NCBI RefSeq assembly: GCF_001295795.1 | Contig: NZ_LJHY01000016.1 | Location: 186,001-250,000 of the forward strand | DNA length: 64,000 nucleotides | Reading direction: 5' to 3' | Source: Novosphingobium sp. AAP83 | GTDB taxonomy: Bacteria; Pseudomonadota; Alphaproteobacteria; Sphingomonadales; Sphingomonadaceae | Shown here: positions 52,053 to 61,493 of the stretch, piece after piece | How positions within the stretch are numbered: position 1 is the stretch's first letter | Layout: every line of letters starts with the position of its first letter | The notes under the pieces: generated by a model | Told to the model about the DNA's origin: nothing | The model's input: the letters and a program-made list of their open reading frames with translations, nothing else | Databases searched by the model: none | Position numbers and translations under genes: made by a program

Positions 52053-52862
52053 ATGCGTATTTCTTTCCGCAAGATGCACGGCCTCGGCAACGATTTCGTG
52101 GTGATTGACGCCCGCACGGCGGCTGTCCCCATGTCCCCGCGCCGCGCGGCTGCTCTGGCAGACCGACATACTGGCATCGGGTGCGACCAGTTGATCGTGA
52201 TCGAGCATTCCACGCAGGCCGATGTGCGCATGCGGATTTTCAATAACGATGGCAGCGAAGTCGAGGCTTGCGGCAACGCAAGCCGCGCCGTCGGCCTGTT
52301 GCTGGGCGGCACGCAGACCATAGAAACGCTGGGCGGCCTGATCCGCTCGGATGCCAATGCGCAAGCCGTATCGGTCGATATGGGCGCGCCCCGGTTCAAG
52401 TGGGACGAAATCCCCGTGGCCTATGCGATGGACACGCTTGAAATGCCGGTGGGGTGGGAAGAGCTGGAAAACCCGGTCGGCGTAAACGTCGGCAATCCGC
52501 ACGTTGTGTTTTTTGTCTCCGATATTGACGCCGTAGACCTCGAACGGCTTGGGCCGATGATCGAGAATGATCCGCTGTTTCCTGATCGCATCAACGTGAA
52601 CATCGCCGCCCGCGTCGGTCCGGATCACCTTGCCTTGCGGGTTTGGGAACGCGGCGTCGGCCTGACACGCGCCTGCGGGACCGGCGCTTGCGCCACGGCA
52701 GTGGCCGCAATCCGCCGCAAACTGACGGGCCGTACCGTACGCGTTGACCTTCCAGGCGGTCCCTTGAACATAGCATGGCCCGAAGGCGGCAATATCGAGA
52801 TGACCGGCCCTGCGGCATTCAGCTTTGACGGCACGTTCGAGGACGCCGAATACCCGCTATGA
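52053..52862 (+). CDS. dapF: Diaminopimelate epimerase
   Basis: A 269-residue enzyme that interconverts LL- and meso-DAP for peptidoglycan and lysine. It has KMHGLGNDFVVID, the first catalytic Cys in EACGNASR, and the second in RACGTGACAT. The ATG at 52053 gives the usual N-terminus MRISFRKMHG; in-frame ATGs at 52035 and 52041 are alternatives. Its stop overlaps the start of mtaB as ATGA. First gene of dapF-mtaB-ftsY-yciB. Confidence 0.96.
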   Translation: MRISFRKMHGLGNDFVVIDARTAAVPMSPRRAAALADRHTGIGCDQLIVIEHSTQADVRMRIFNNDGSEVEACGNASRAVGLLLGGTQTIETLGGLIRSDANAQAVSVDMGAPRFKWDEIPVAYAMDTLEMPVGWEELENPVGVNVGNPHVVFFVSDIDAVDLERLGPMIENDPLFPDRINVNIAARVGPDHLALRVWERGVGLTRACGTGACATAVAAIRRKLTGRTVRVDLPGGPLNIAWPEGGNIEMTGPAAFSFDGTFEDAEYPL

Positions 52863-54034
52863 CCACGCAGGTCGTCTCTCTCGGCTGCCGGCTGAACATC
52901 GCGGAAAGCGAGACGATCCGGGCGATGCTGCAAGACGCGCCGGAAACGGTCGTGGTCAATTCTTGCGCGGTGACGGCAGAGGCGGTGCGCCAATCGCGCC
53001 GCGCCGTGCGCCGCCTGCGCCGCGAACACCCCGAAGCGCGGCTAGTCGTCACCGGCTGTGCCGCCACGATAGAGCAGGACAGCTTCGCGCAGATGCCCGA
53101 AGTCGATGCGGTTGTGCCCAATGCGGAAAAGCTCGTGGCGCGGCATTGGACGCAGGGCAATGTCAGGCCCGCCGCCGTATCAGAGCACCACACCCGCGCA
53201 TTTGTGCCGGTGCAGAACGGCTGCGATCACGCCTGCACTTTCTGCATCATCCCGCAAGGGCGCGGCCCCAGCATGTCGCTGCCGGTGGTCGATGTGCTGC
53301 GCGCCATCGAACCGCATCTGAACCTTGGCGTGGCCGAAGTGGTGCTGACCGGGGTGGACGTAACCTCGTGGGGGGCAGACCTTCCCGGTGCTCCCAAGCT
53401 GGGTGATCTGGTCGCCGCGATCCTTGCCACCTTCCCCTCCCTGCCCCGCCTGCGCCTGTCCTCGCTCGACGGGGTGGAGATTGATCCGCTGCTGCTTGAT
53501 CTGATCACCGGCGAGGCGCGGTTGATGCCGCACATCCACCTTTCGTTGCAATCGGGCGATGACATGATCCTCAAGCGGATGAAGCGCCGCCACACCCGCG
53601 CGCAAGCCATTTCGCTTGTCCAACATATCAAGGCGCACCGCCCCGAAGTGGCCATCGGCGCAGACCTGATTGCGGGCTTCCCCACCGAAACGCCCGAAAT
53701 GCACGCCAATAACCTTTCCATCGTGCGCGAATGCGATGTCGTCCACGGCCACATCTTCCCCTATTCGCCCCGCCCCGGCACGCCTGCGGCCAAGATGCCG
53801 CAAGTGGCACCGCTGCTGGTCAAAGAACGCGCCGCCGAACTGCGCGCTGCGGTTGCCGGTCAACGCGGGCACTGGCTGCACACCCTGCTGGGCCAGCCCG
53901 CCAGCGTGCTTGCCGAACGCGACGGAACCGGCCATGCAGGCCACTTCGCCAGCTACCGCACCGCGCCGGGCACCGTGCCCGGCAGTCTGGTCACTTGCAC
54001 ACCGACAAAGATCATCGAAGGAATACTGGAATGA
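52859..54034 (+). CDS. mtaB: tRNA t6A37 methylthiotransferase MtaB
   Basis: A 391-residue radical-SAM methylthiotransferase that converts t6A to ms2t6A at position 37 of tRNAs. The N-terminal UPF0004 domain has three cluster Cys (SLGCRLN, VVNSCAVTAEA, VTGCAAT). The radical-SAM motif is in CDHACTFCIIPQG. HIHLSLQSGDD and the GFPTET motif are also present. A C-terminal TRAM-like region follows. Overlaps dapF and ftsY by 4 nt each, so the three genes are co-translated. Confidence 0.93.
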   Translation: MTTQVVSLGCRLNIAESETIRAMLQDAPETVVVNSCAVTAEAVRQSRRAVRRLRREHPEARLVVTGCAATIEQDSFAQMPEVDAVVPNAEKLVARHWTQGNVRPAAVSEHHTRAFVPVQNGCDHACTFCIIPQGRGPSMSLPVVDVLRAIEPHLNLGVAEVVLTGVDVTSWGADLPGAPKLGDLVAAILATFPSLPRLRLSSLDGVEIDPLLLDLITGEARLMPHIHLSLQSGDDMILKRMKRRHTRAQAISLVQHIKAHRPEVAIGADLIAGFPTETPEMHANNLSIVRECDVVHGHIFPYSPRPGTPAAKMPQVAPLLVKERAAELRAAVAGQRGHWLHTLLGQPASVLAERDGTGHAGHFASYRTAPGTVPGSLVTCTPTKIIEGILE

Positions 54035-54957
54035 GTGGCGAGAGTTGGTCCGACCGTCTGCTCGGCGGCTTTCGCAAGACCTCGGAACGCCTTGCCGAAA
54101 ACCTTGGCAGCATCGTTGGCGCATCAAAGCTGACCGACGCGCAGTTGGATGATCTTGAAGATGCTCTGATCCTGTCGGACCTTGGCCCGCGCGCCGCCGC
54201 CCGCATCCGCGAAAAACTGAAGGTTGCGCGCTTTGAAAACGGCGTGAACGAACAGGCCGTCAAAGAAGCGATGGCCGAAGAAATCGCCGCGATTCTGCGC
54301 CCTGTCGCCAAACCGCTCGAAATCGTCGCCTTCCCCCGCCCGCAAGTGATCCTCGTGATCGGCGTCAACGGTTCGGGCAAGACCACGACCATCGCCAAGC
54401 TGGCGCACTTGTTCCAGGAACAGGACTATGGCGTGATGCTGGCAGCGGGCGACACTTTCCGCGCCGCCGCCATCGGCCAGCTCAAGGTCTGGGCGGACCG
54501 CCTCGGCATTCCCGTCATCACCGGCCCCGAAGGCGGCGATCCGGCCTCGATCGTCTTCGATGCGGTAAAGTCTGCCACCGACACCGGCATCGATACGCTG
54601 ATCGTTGACACCGCAGGCCGCCTGCAAAACAAGCGCGAGTTGATGGACGAACTGGCCAAGGTGCGCCGCGTGCTCGGCCGCCTCAATCCCGAAGCCCCGC
54701 ATGACGTGGTGCTCGTGCTCGATGCCACCAACGGACAGAACGCGTTGCAGCAGATCGAGACGTTCAAGGAAGTGGCGGGCGTCACCGGCCTGATCATGAC
54801 CAAGCTGGATGGCACAGCGCGCGGCGGTGTGCTGGTGGCCGCCGCCGAACAATACGGCTTGCCGATCCACGCCATCGGCGTTGGCGAAAAGATCGATGAT
54901 CTGCGCCCGTTCGATCCCGATCTCGTGGCCCGCGTCATCGCAGGAGTAGCCCGTTGA
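54031..54957 (+). CDS. ftsY: Signal recognition particle receptor FtsY
   Basis: A 308-residue SRP receptor GTPase. It has the N domain, then the G domain with IGVNGSGKTTTIAKLA, AAGDTFRAAAIGQL, VDTAGRLQNKRELM, TKLDGTARGG and the C-terminal GVGEKIDDLRPF. It lacks the long acidic N-terminal A domain of E. coli FtsY, as is usual in alphaproteobacteria. The start at 54031 overlaps mtaB. It pairs with Ffh, encoded 4 kb away on the other strand. Confidence 0.95.
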   Translation: MSGESWSDRLLGGFRKTSERLAENLGSIVGASKLTDAQLDDLEDALILSDLGPRAAARIREKLKVARFENGVNEQAVKEAMAEEIAAILRPVAKPLEIVAFPRPQVILVIGVNGSGKTTTIAKLAHLFQEQDYGVMLAAGDTFRAAAIGQLKVWADRLGIPVITGPEGGDPASIVFDAVKSATDTGIDTLIVDTAGRLQNKRELMDELAKVRRVLGRLNPEAPHDVVLVLDATNGQNALQQIETFKEVAGVTGLIMTKLDGTARGGVLVAAAEQYGLPIHAIGVGEKIDDLRPFDPDLVARVIAGVAR

Positions 54958-55613
54958 GCACCGCAAACGATAAGCCCAAATCCTCATGGATCAACCTGCT
55001 GGTCGATTACGGCCCGCTGCTGGTGTTCTTCCTCGCCTATCGGCACTTCAAGCCCGAAGGCGCCGTGGCAGGCTTGGCCGAAGTCATTGCCGTCACCAAG
55101 GGCACCGCCACGTTCATGGTGGCAACGGTCGCAGCGCTGATCATCTCGAAGTGGCGCTTGGGCAAAATCTCGCCGATGCTGTGGCTTTCGACCGCGCTAA
55201 TTTTGGGCTTCGGCACGCTCACTGTGCTGCTCGGCGATCCGTTCTGGATACAGGTAAAGCCAACCGCGATATACCTGCTGTTTGCTGGCGTGCTGTTTGC
55301 CGGCCTTGCGCGCGGCAAAGCGATGCTGCGCACCCTGCTCGAAGCTGCGTTCGAAGGCCTTGATGATGCCGGATGGATCAAGCTTTCGCGCAACTGGGCG
55401 TTCTTCTTCCTGTTCCTTGCCGCGCTGAATGAAGTGCTGCGGTACTTTTTCAATGTCGCCAACGGCAATTTCGAGGTCTGGTTGCAGGCAAAGCTGTGGG
55501 GCGTCACCACGCTTTCGTTCCTATTCACCTTCACGCAAATCCCGATGCTGATGCGCCACGGCCTTGCCGCCGGGGCCGAGCCTGACGTCGAGCAGAATCC
55601 CCCGCACGATTGA
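54954..55613 (+). CDS. yciB: Inner-membrane septation-associated protein YciB/IspZ
   Basis: A 219-residue membrane protein with about five helices: LLVDYGPLLVFFLAYRHF, TATFMVATVAALIISKW, MLWLSTALILGFGTLTVLLGDPFWIQVKPTAIYLL and NWAFFFLFLAALNEVLRY, all typical of the YciB (IspZ) family. It has been linked to septation and envelope integrity. The start is a TTG at 54954 overlapping the ftsY stop (TTGA), with AGGAG 7 nt upstream inside the end of ftsY. Confidence 0.92.
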   Translation: MSTANDKPKSSWINLLVDYGPLLVFFLAYRHFKPEGAVAGLAEVIAVTKGTATFMVATVAALIISKWRLGKISPMLWLSTALILGFGTLTVLLGDPFWIQVKPTAIYLLFAGVLFAGLARGKAMLRTLLEAAFEGLDDAGWIKLSRNWAFFFLFLAALNEVLRYFFNVANGNFEVWLQAKLWGVTTLSFLFTFTQIPMLMRHGLAAGAEPDVEQNPPHD

Positions 55614-55735
55614 ACACGTCTGCACATCCGGTTTTCGTGTGACATTTGCACAACGCTGATTAATATACGCCGCAATTGCGGGGGCGTGGTCGCGCCCCTG
55701 TGCCGGTTAAGCATTCCAATAAGGGGGAAAATCAG

Positions 55736-56311
55736 ATGGCCAAGTTTTTCGGCAATCTTCATCTAGTTCTGGCCGTTGGCCTCATCGCGGCAATCGCCAT
55801 GATGATCGGCTATGGCGAATCCGTACCCGCCACTGTCGGCGCGGTATTCCGCTGGCTTCACGTCTTTTTCGGCATCCTGTGGATCGGCCTGCTCTATTAC
55901 CTGAACTTTGTTCAAGTACCGACCATGCCGAAGATTCCTGCTGAACAAAAGGGCGCGATCACCGGCCACATCGCTCCCAAGGTCTTCTTCTTCTTCCGTT
56001 GGGCAGCTCTGCTCACCGTTGTGACCGGCCTCGTGATCGCTGTCGTGTCGGGTTATGCGCACCAGGCGATGACCTTCTCGGGCGAAGGCGCGGTCAACCT
56101 CATCGGCCTTGGCATGTGGCTGGCGCTGATCATGGCGTTCAACGTATGGTTCATCATCTGGCCTGCCCAGAAGAAGATCCTCGGCATCGTGGATGCATCG
56201 GCTGAAGAAAAGGCTGCTGCTGCGCCGCGCGCGCTGTTTGCCAGCCGCACCAACCTGCTGCTGTCATTGCCAATGCTCTATGCAATGGTCAGCGTAAACC
56301 TCGGCGCATAA
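55736..56311 (+). CDS. PuuD-like (urate hydroxylase N-terminal) membrane protein
   Basis: A 191-residue membrane protein with four to five helices. RWLHVFFGILWIGLLYYLNFVQVPTMP and the KVFFFFRWAALLTVVTGL segment, with conserved His and Arg, match the membrane domain of PuuD-type urate hydroxylases. The cytochrome c domain of full-length PuuD is absent, so activity on urate is doubtful. The ATG at 55736 follows AAGGGGGAAA. A strong terminator lies downstream, so this is a single-gene unit. Confidence 0.78.
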   Translation: MAKFFGNLHLVLAVGLIAAIAMMIGYGESVPATVGAVFRWLHVFFGILWIGLLYYLNFVQVPTMPKIPAEQKGAITGHIAPKVFFFFRWAALLTVVTGLVIAVVSGYAHQAMTFSGEGAVNLIGLGMWLALIMAFNVWFIIWPAQKKILGIVDASAEEKAAAAPRALFASRTNLLLSLPMLYAMVSVNLGA

Positions 56312-56343
56312 CCATCGCCGCTGTTCAACGCAGTATCTTGAAA

Positions 56344-56376
56344 GGGCGCAGCATCACCGGATGCTGCGCCTTTTTG
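56344..56376 (+). terminator. Intrinsic terminator after the PuuD-like gene
   Basis: A perfect 11-bp stem GGCGCAGCATC/GATGCTGCGCC with an ACCG loop followed by TTTTT. Confidence 0.93.
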
Positions 56377-56478
56377 CTGCGGGGGATATTATAATCCATT
56401 GATGCGTTGATGCTTCAGCCAGCCATTGCGGGAAGCACCCCGATGGGCTGGAACCATCCAAGGGGAGTGATCCACCAC

Positions 56479-56796
56479 ATGCGCAAATTTACAACTTTCG
56501 CTGCAACCGCAGCCACCGCCCTTCTGCTTTCAGCCTGCTCGGAAAAAACGCAGGACGCTGCCGGATCAGCCGTGGAATCCGCAGGTAACGATGTTGCCGA
56601 CGAAGCTGCCGCCGCGACAGACGAACTGGCTGCCAAAGCCGCTGCCGCCGTCGACGATGCCGCAGCCAAAACAGACGAACTGGGCGAAAAAGCCTCTGCC
56701 GAAGCCAAAAAAGCTGCCGCGGCAGCAAAGCAGGAAACTGCCAAAGTGGAAGCCAGCCTGCATAACGAATCCGTTGCCGAAGCCAAAGCCGATTGA
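56479..56796 (+). CDS. Small Ala-rich lipoprotein
   Basis: A 105-residue lipoprotein. The signal peptide ends with lipobox LLLSAC (Cys about 20). The mature part is a long Ala/Glu/Lys/Asp-rich amphipathic helix (ELGEKASAEAKKAAAAAK) with heptad-like spacing, resembling small entericidin- or apolipoprotein-like helical proteins. It may be an envelope stabiliser; the function is not known. The start at 56479 has AAGGGGAG about 11 nt upstream. Confidence 0.75.
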   Translation: MRKFTTFAATAATALLLSACSEKTQDAAGSAVESAGNDVADEAAAATDELAAKAAAAVDDAAAKTDELGEKASAEAKKAAAAAKQETAKVEASLHNESVAEAKAD

Positions 56797-56834
56797 CGAG
56801 GTGCACGGGGTGGCAGCAATGCCGCCCCCGCCAT

Positions 56835-57185
56835 TCACTTGGCCAGCAATCGCCCCAGTTGCTCTATCAAGGCATCGGGCACATAGGGCTTTGCCAGAAT
56901 AACCTGATCGGCAAATTGAGCTTCCACCGCACCGTATCCGGTCGCAATCACAAACGGGATGCCTCGCGTGCGCAAGGCCTCGGCCAAGGGTGCGCCGGTT
57001 TCCCCGTGCAGATTCCAATCCAGCACAGCAGCATCGATTTCAGCGCTGGCAATCATGTGCAACGCGTCATCCACACGTCCCACCAGCCCCAGTGGCGCAG
57101 CGCCTGCATCCTCAAGCACATCGCACAACATGGCAGCGACGATAAACTCATCCTCGATCACCAGAATTCGACGACCTGCAATCAA
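56835..57185 (-). CDS. Single-domain response regulator
   Basis: A 116-residue receiver domain without output: RRILVIEDEF with the acidic pair, the phosphoacceptor Asp in AAVLDWNLHGE, the switch Thr in VIATGYG and the Lys in LAKPY. A TTG start at 57185 overlaps the kinase stop as TTGA; the open frame further upstream is inside the kinase gene. Together with the HWE kinase it forms a two-component pair whose output must be another protein. Confidence 0.88.
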   Translation of the reverse strand: MIAGRRILVIEDEFIVAAMLCDVLEDAGAAPLGLVGRVDDALHMIASAEIDAAVLDWNLHGETGAPLAEALRTRGIPFVIATGYGAVEAQFADQVILAKPYVPDALIEQLGRLLAK

Positions 57186-58162
57186 TGCTCTTCCCCGGGT
57201 GCTTGCCCCGACGCGGCAAGGGGAATGGCAATGCAGCAATGCAAACCCGTTTCATGATACGACAGGTCCACCTGACCGTTGAGCTGACGTGGCACGGCAT
57301 CGGTTAGCAAGCGCGACCCAAAGCCCTTGCGGGTTGGCATGGTGACCGGCGGGCCGCCTTGCTCTTGCCAATGGATCACCACCCAACCATCCCGCTCGGC
57401 CAGATCCCAGCGAACATCGATCTTGCCACTTCCGCCAGACAGCGCGCCATATTTCAGCGCATTAGTGGCCAGTTCGTGCAACACCATGACCAAGGAAACC
57501 GTGGCATTGGTTGGCAATGTTACATCGGGGCCAGCAATGCTGACCCGCCGGCTACCATCCATACAGATCAACAGGCCCTGGCGAGCAATCTCTGCCAAAG
57601 GTGCCCCGCTCCAGTTCTGACGGCTCAACGCATCATGTGCCCCTGAAAGGGCGGCCAGACGGCGATTAAACTTTTCAACCGGCAAGGCGGGTACATCGGT
57701 GCCGCGAAATGTCTGATAGGCCATCGCCTGCACCACCATCAGCGTGTTTTTGACGCGGTGGTTCAATTCCCCGACCAGCAGTTCCAATTGCTCTTCCAAT
57801 TGGCGCCGCTCGGTAATGTCGATCGCGGTGGATTGGGCCACCGACCAATGACCGCCCTTGTCAAATTCAAGCGCATGGTTGCGCCACAGCATCCAGCGCG
57901 TGCCGTTGGCAGTTTCAAAGCGGTTCTCGATAGTTATCTCTGGCTGTTCAGGCGTCAATTGTGCAAGCTGCTCGCGCACACTTTCCTGATCGGAGCCTGT
58001 AACGAATTGCCATAAACTTTGGCCGGTCAGCTCAGCCGGTTCCGACTTCAGCGAGTTGGCATAGGCACGGTTAACGAACAGGATGGTGCCATCAGCTCGG
58101 AAGCGGCACACCATTTCCAGTTGAGCATCAAGTATCTCACGCAGCAGCGCGATGTTCGACAT
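57182..58162 (-). CDS. HWE-family sensor histidine kinase with PAS domain
   Basis: A 326-residue soluble kinase. The N-terminal PAS domain (CRFRADGTILFVNRAYAN) is followed by a HisKA_2/HWE dimerisation motif with phospho-His in VGELNHRVKNTLMVVQAMA and an HWE-type ATPase domain (VLHELATNALKYGALS, with HWQEQGGPP for the WxE feature and GFGSRLL). HWE kinases in alphaproteobacteria often act in light, stress or general-stress-response pathways; the stimulus here is unknown. Co-translated with the receiver gene downstream. Confidence 0.9.
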   Translation of the reverse strand: MSNIALLREILDAQLEMVCRFRADGTILFVNRAYANSLKSEPAELTGQSLWQFVTGSDQESVREQLAQLTPEQPEITIENRFETANGTRWMLWRNHALEFDKGGHWSVAQSTAIDITERRQLEEQLELLVGELNHRVKNTLMVVQAMAYQTFRGTDVPALPVEKFNRRLAALSGAHDALSRQNWSGAPLAEIARQGLLICMDGSRRVSIAGPDVTLPTNATVSLVMVLHELATNALKYGALSGGSGKIDVRWDLAERDGWVVIHWQEQGGPPVTMPTRKGFGSRLLTDAVPRQLNGQVDLSYHETGLHCCIAIPLAASGQAPGEEH

Positions 58163-58251
58163 AATGGTTTATTTCTGGTCCATCACCGGAATTCTAGTGC
58201 ATTTGACCAGATTGCCAAGTGCCACGCCGAGGAAATAAACGCCAACTTCGA

Positions 58252-60174
58252 TCAAATCTTCAACTGGCTACCCAATTCTACCACGCGATTTGTGGGCAAG
58301 CGGAAGAATTCCATGGCACTGGCTGCATTGCGCAGCATCCACGCGAACAGCTTTTCCCGCCAAAGCGCCATGCCCGGCTTGTCAGATGCGATCAGCGTCT
58401 GGCGCGAAAGGAAGAAGCTGGTCTTCATCATGTTGAACGGCTCACCGCACATGTTAACACCCACCAACGCAGCAGGCACATCGGTTTCTTCCAGAAAGCC
58501 GAACCGCAGCGTTAACCGGTAAAAGCCGTTGCTGTAATCTTTCACCGAATAGCGCTCTACCGGATCGACATAGGGCACGTCCTCGATTGATACCGTCAGG
58601 ATCACCACGCGTTCGTGCAACACTTTGTTGTGCTTGATGTTGTGGAGCAGCGCAGATGGCACGCCCGCAGCGGTTGACGCCATGAAGATCGCGGTTCCGG
58701 GCACGCGTGCCGCGCTGGAATGGGCAGACTTGGTAAACACTTCCAAGGGGATCGTGCCCTCAGCCATGTTTTCCCGCATCAGCGCGCGCCCGCGCGACCA
58801 TGTGGTAAGCAGCGTAAAGATCGCCACGCCCATGACCAGCGGCACATAACCGCCGTCGGGGATTTTGGTCAGATTTGCGCCAAGGTAGGCTGCATCGATG
58901 GTGAAGAACAGGGCCAGCATCGCAATGGCCGCAGGGGCCTTCCACTGCCACAGCTTGAACAGCACAACCGCCAGCAGGAAGTTGTCGATCAGCATCGCGC
59001 CTGTCACCGCGATACCATAAGCGGCCGTCAGATTGGACGAACGCTGGAACATCAACACCAGCAGGATCACAGCAATCATCAGCGCCCAGTTGATCACCGG
59101 GATATAGATCTGGCCCGCTGCTGTGGATGTGTGCTTGATCGTCATGCGCGGGATAAATCCGAGCTGGATAGCCTGCTGCGTGACCGAGAACGCACCGGAA
59201 ATCACCGCTTGCGAGGCAATCACTGCTGCCGCCGAAGCGATGAACAGCAGTGGCCACTGGAACCATTCCGGCGCGAGGAAATAGAACGGGCTTTCCAATG
59301 CGGCTGGATTGCGGATTAGCAAAGACGCTTGGCCCAGATAGTTGAGCACAAGCGCTGGCAGCACGAAAGCCAGCCATGAAACGCGGATCGGGCTGCGTCC
59401 GAAATGGCCCATATCGGCATAGAGAGCCTCCGCCCCCGTCACCGCAAGCACAGCGGCACCCATCGCCAGGAAACCGCGAAACGGATCGGCAAGAAACATG
59501 CTAACGGCGTAATGCGGGCTAAGCGCCGCCACAACACCGGGGTATTCCAGAATGCTGAGAACACCCAGAACCGAGATCGTGCCGAAATAGACCAGCATGA
59601 TCGGGCCAAAGAACGCAGCTACCTTTTCCGTACCACGGCTCTGGATGAAGAACAGGCCGATCAGGATTGTCACCACGATGGGCACGATCAGGCCTTGCAT
59701 GCTGGGCCGGTAAACCGCCACACCCTCAATCGCGCCCATCACCGAAACGGCAGGCGTAATCATCGAATCGCCATAGAACAGCGCGGTGGCGAACACGCCC
59801 AGCAGGATGATACCCTTGCCCCAGCGCTTGCCGTCGGTGTGCTGGTTGATTAGCGCCAACAGGGCAAGACTGCCCCCCTCACCCTTGTTATCAGCCCGCA
59901 TGATGACCGAGACGTACTTGAAAGTCACAATGATCATCATCGACCAGAACATCAGGCTGATGATGCCAAAGATATGCATCAGATCGAGTGGCAGGGGGTG
60001 ATGGCCGGCAAAGGTATCGCGCAAGGCGTAGAGCGGGCTGGTGCCGATATCGCCGAACACGACGCCGATCGCACCCACCGCCAATTTGGCCAGCGATCCT
60101 TGCGTATGCCCCGCGTGACCATGACCGGCGACAGGCGCAGGCGGCGCAACGGCCTCATTTACGGCATCACTCAT
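58252..60174 (-). CDS. kup: Kup-family potassium transporter
   Basis: A 640-residue low-affinity K+/H+ symporter. It has the Kup signature [34 protein letters not shown] and [17 protein letters not shown], about 12 transmembrane helices in residues 30-470, and a cytoplasmic C-terminal domain ([25 protein letters not shown]). Length is normal. No regulator is adjacent. Confidence 0.96.
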   Translation of the reverse strand: MSDAVNEAVAPPAPVAGHGHAGHTQGSLAKLAVGAIGVVFGDIGTSPLYALRDTFAGHHPLPLDLMHIFGIISLMFWSMMIIVTFKYVSVIMRADNKGEGGSLALLALINQHTDGKRWGKGIILLGVFATALFYGDSMITPAVSVMGAIEGVAVYRPSMQGLIVPIVVTILIGLFFIQSRGTEKVAAFFGPIMLVYFGTISVLGVLSILEYPGVVAALSPHYAVSMFLADPFRGFLAMGAAVLAVTGAEALYADMGHFGRSPIRVSWLAFVLPALVLNYLGQASLLIRNPAALESPFYFLAPEWFQWPLLFIASAAAVIASQAVISGAFSVTQQAIQLGFIPRMTIKHTSTAAGQIYIPVINWALMIAVILLVLMFQRSSNLTAAYGIAVTGAMLIDNFLLAVVLFKLWQWKAPAAIAMLALFFTIDAAYLGANLTKIPDGGYVPLVMGVAIFTLLTTWSRGRALMRENMAEGTIPLEVFTKSAHSSAARVPGTAIFMASTAAGVPSALLHNIKHNKVLHERVVILTVSIEDVPYVDPVERYSVKDYSNGFYRLTLRFGFLEETDVPAALVGVNMCGEPFNMMKTSFFLSRQTLIASDKPGMALWREKLFAWMLRNAASAMEFFRLPTNRVVELGSQLKI

Positions 60175-60333
60175 GGCAACGGTGCCCCCGGCCTAAAGCC
60201 TAGTATGCGCCTGCCGGAACAGCAGGGTCGGCGCGGCGCTTTAGCACCGCCCTTGTGCCCCCGCAATGGGCGGAAACGTGCAGAATAGGTAGGGTAACAG
60301 ATGATACTCTACCACGTTCCTAAATGCCTGTTT

Positions 60334-61038
60334 TCAGGGCTGTTCAGCCTTAGGAGCAGGAGCAGTTTCAGCCTGTTCGGCGGTGCTGACCGGACCACCG
60401 GCGGTCGTGCTGCCAGCCTGCATCGCCAGCATCGAATCGATACGCTGAACCCGCTCTGACAAATCGGCCCGATAAGGCGCATCGGCAGCGGATCGCACCA
60501 GCAATTGGGCCCAGATCGTCCGCGCTTCGGCCAAGCGGCCTGATTGCGCCAATGCCAGCCCCATGAAGAACGGCGGGCCGGGATGGTCCGGCGCGATTGT
60601 GGCGGCCTTCTGGAACGCAAATTGTGCCGCAGGCGTGATCAGGCCATCGCTATGGCCCACCAGTGCATTGCCCATGGAGACCCAGATATCCGCATCCTTG
60701 GGGAACTGTTCAGACCCTTTGCGCAACACTTCGGCGGCTGCGCCAAACTGGCCTTGGCGGGCAAGGCCATCGGCCAGCACCAGCCAGCTTTGCCCTTGTG
60801 CAAAAGCGTCGCCCATTTGCTGGCGTTGCTTGATCAGCGCCTCATCTGCCGCGCGCTTATTCTCAACCGGCGCTTTGGGCGCGCCCGGCATCGAAGGATG
60901 CCCCTGCAAGGCATAGCCCGCAATGCCAACCAGCAGCGCCGCGCCAGAAAGCTCCCAGCCCGCACGCGGCATCTTGAGGACAAAGGCCATCACGGCAAAC
61001 ACCGCTGCGGCCACCAACAGGATCACAACCCACATCAT
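60334..61038 (-). CDS. ccmI: Cytochrome c biogenesis TPR protein CcmI/CycH-like
   Basis: A 234-residue protein with two N-terminal transmembrane helices and TPR-like repeats (WLVLADGLARQGQFGAAAEVLRKGSEQFPKDADIWVSMG, PPFFMGLALAQSGRLAEARTIW). It acts as apocytochrome c chaperone in System I. It is shorter than E. coli CcmH or Rhodobacter CcmI. Overlaps ccmH by 4 nt and is the last gene of the cluster. Confidence 0.85.
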   Translation of the reverse strand: MMWVVILLVAAAVFAVMAFVLKMPRAGWELSGAALLVGIAGYALQGHPSMPGAPKAPVENKRAADEALIKQRQQMGDAFAQGQSWLVLADGLARQGQFGAAAEVLRKGSEQFPKDADIWVSMGNALVGHSDGLITPAAQFAFQKAATIAPDHPGPPFFMGLALAQSGRLAEARTIWAQLLVRSAADAPYRADLSERVQRIDSMLAMQAGSTTAGGPVSTAEQAETAPAPKAEQP

Positions 61039-61493
61039 TTGCCGCTATCCTTTGGGTCACGCCGGAACCGACCGCGCAACAGCAGTGCCGCCAACAGCAG
61101 GATCACCAGCGGTGCCGCAAACAGTGGCCACATGATCGGCTTGTTTTGCGGCGCATAGCTTACGTAATCGCCATAGCGCTCAACCAGCCATGTGCGGATC
61201 GCCTCCGGCTCTTCGCCTGCTGCGATGCGGGTGCGCACTTGATGGCGCATATCACCCGCCATCGGCGCATCCGAATCCGAAATCGCCTGGCTCTGGCACT
61301 TAAGGCAGCGCAGCGTCTCCATCAGCGCTTGCGCCTTGGCCTCAAGCGCAGGTTCTTCCAGTTGCTTATAGGCATAGGGCGCTGGCGGCAGCAGATCTTG
61401 CGCGAGGGCGGGCCGCGTGGCAGCCGCGACCATCAGCGATCCGACCAAGGCCAGAACGAAGAACCGCGCCCAAGCACTCGTGGCAAAGTCCAT
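61035..61493 (-). CDS. ccmH: Cytochrome c maturation thiol oxidoreductase CcmH/CycL
   Basis: A 152-residue protein with a signal peptide and the redox motif LRCLKCQ (usual form LRCxxCQ) used to handle apocytochrome c cysteines. A C-terminal transmembrane anchor (MWPLFAAPLVILLLAALLL) follows. It overlaps dsbE upstream and ccmI downstream, indicating translational coupling through the cluster. Confidence 0.94.
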   Translation of the reverse strand: MDFATSAWARFFVLALVGSLMVAAATRPALAQDLLPPAPYAYKQLEEPALEAKAQALMETLRCLKCQSQAISDSDAPMAGDMRHQVRTRIAAGEEPEAIRTWLVERYGDYVSYAPQNKPIMWPLFAAPLVILLLAALLLRGRFRRDPKDSGK

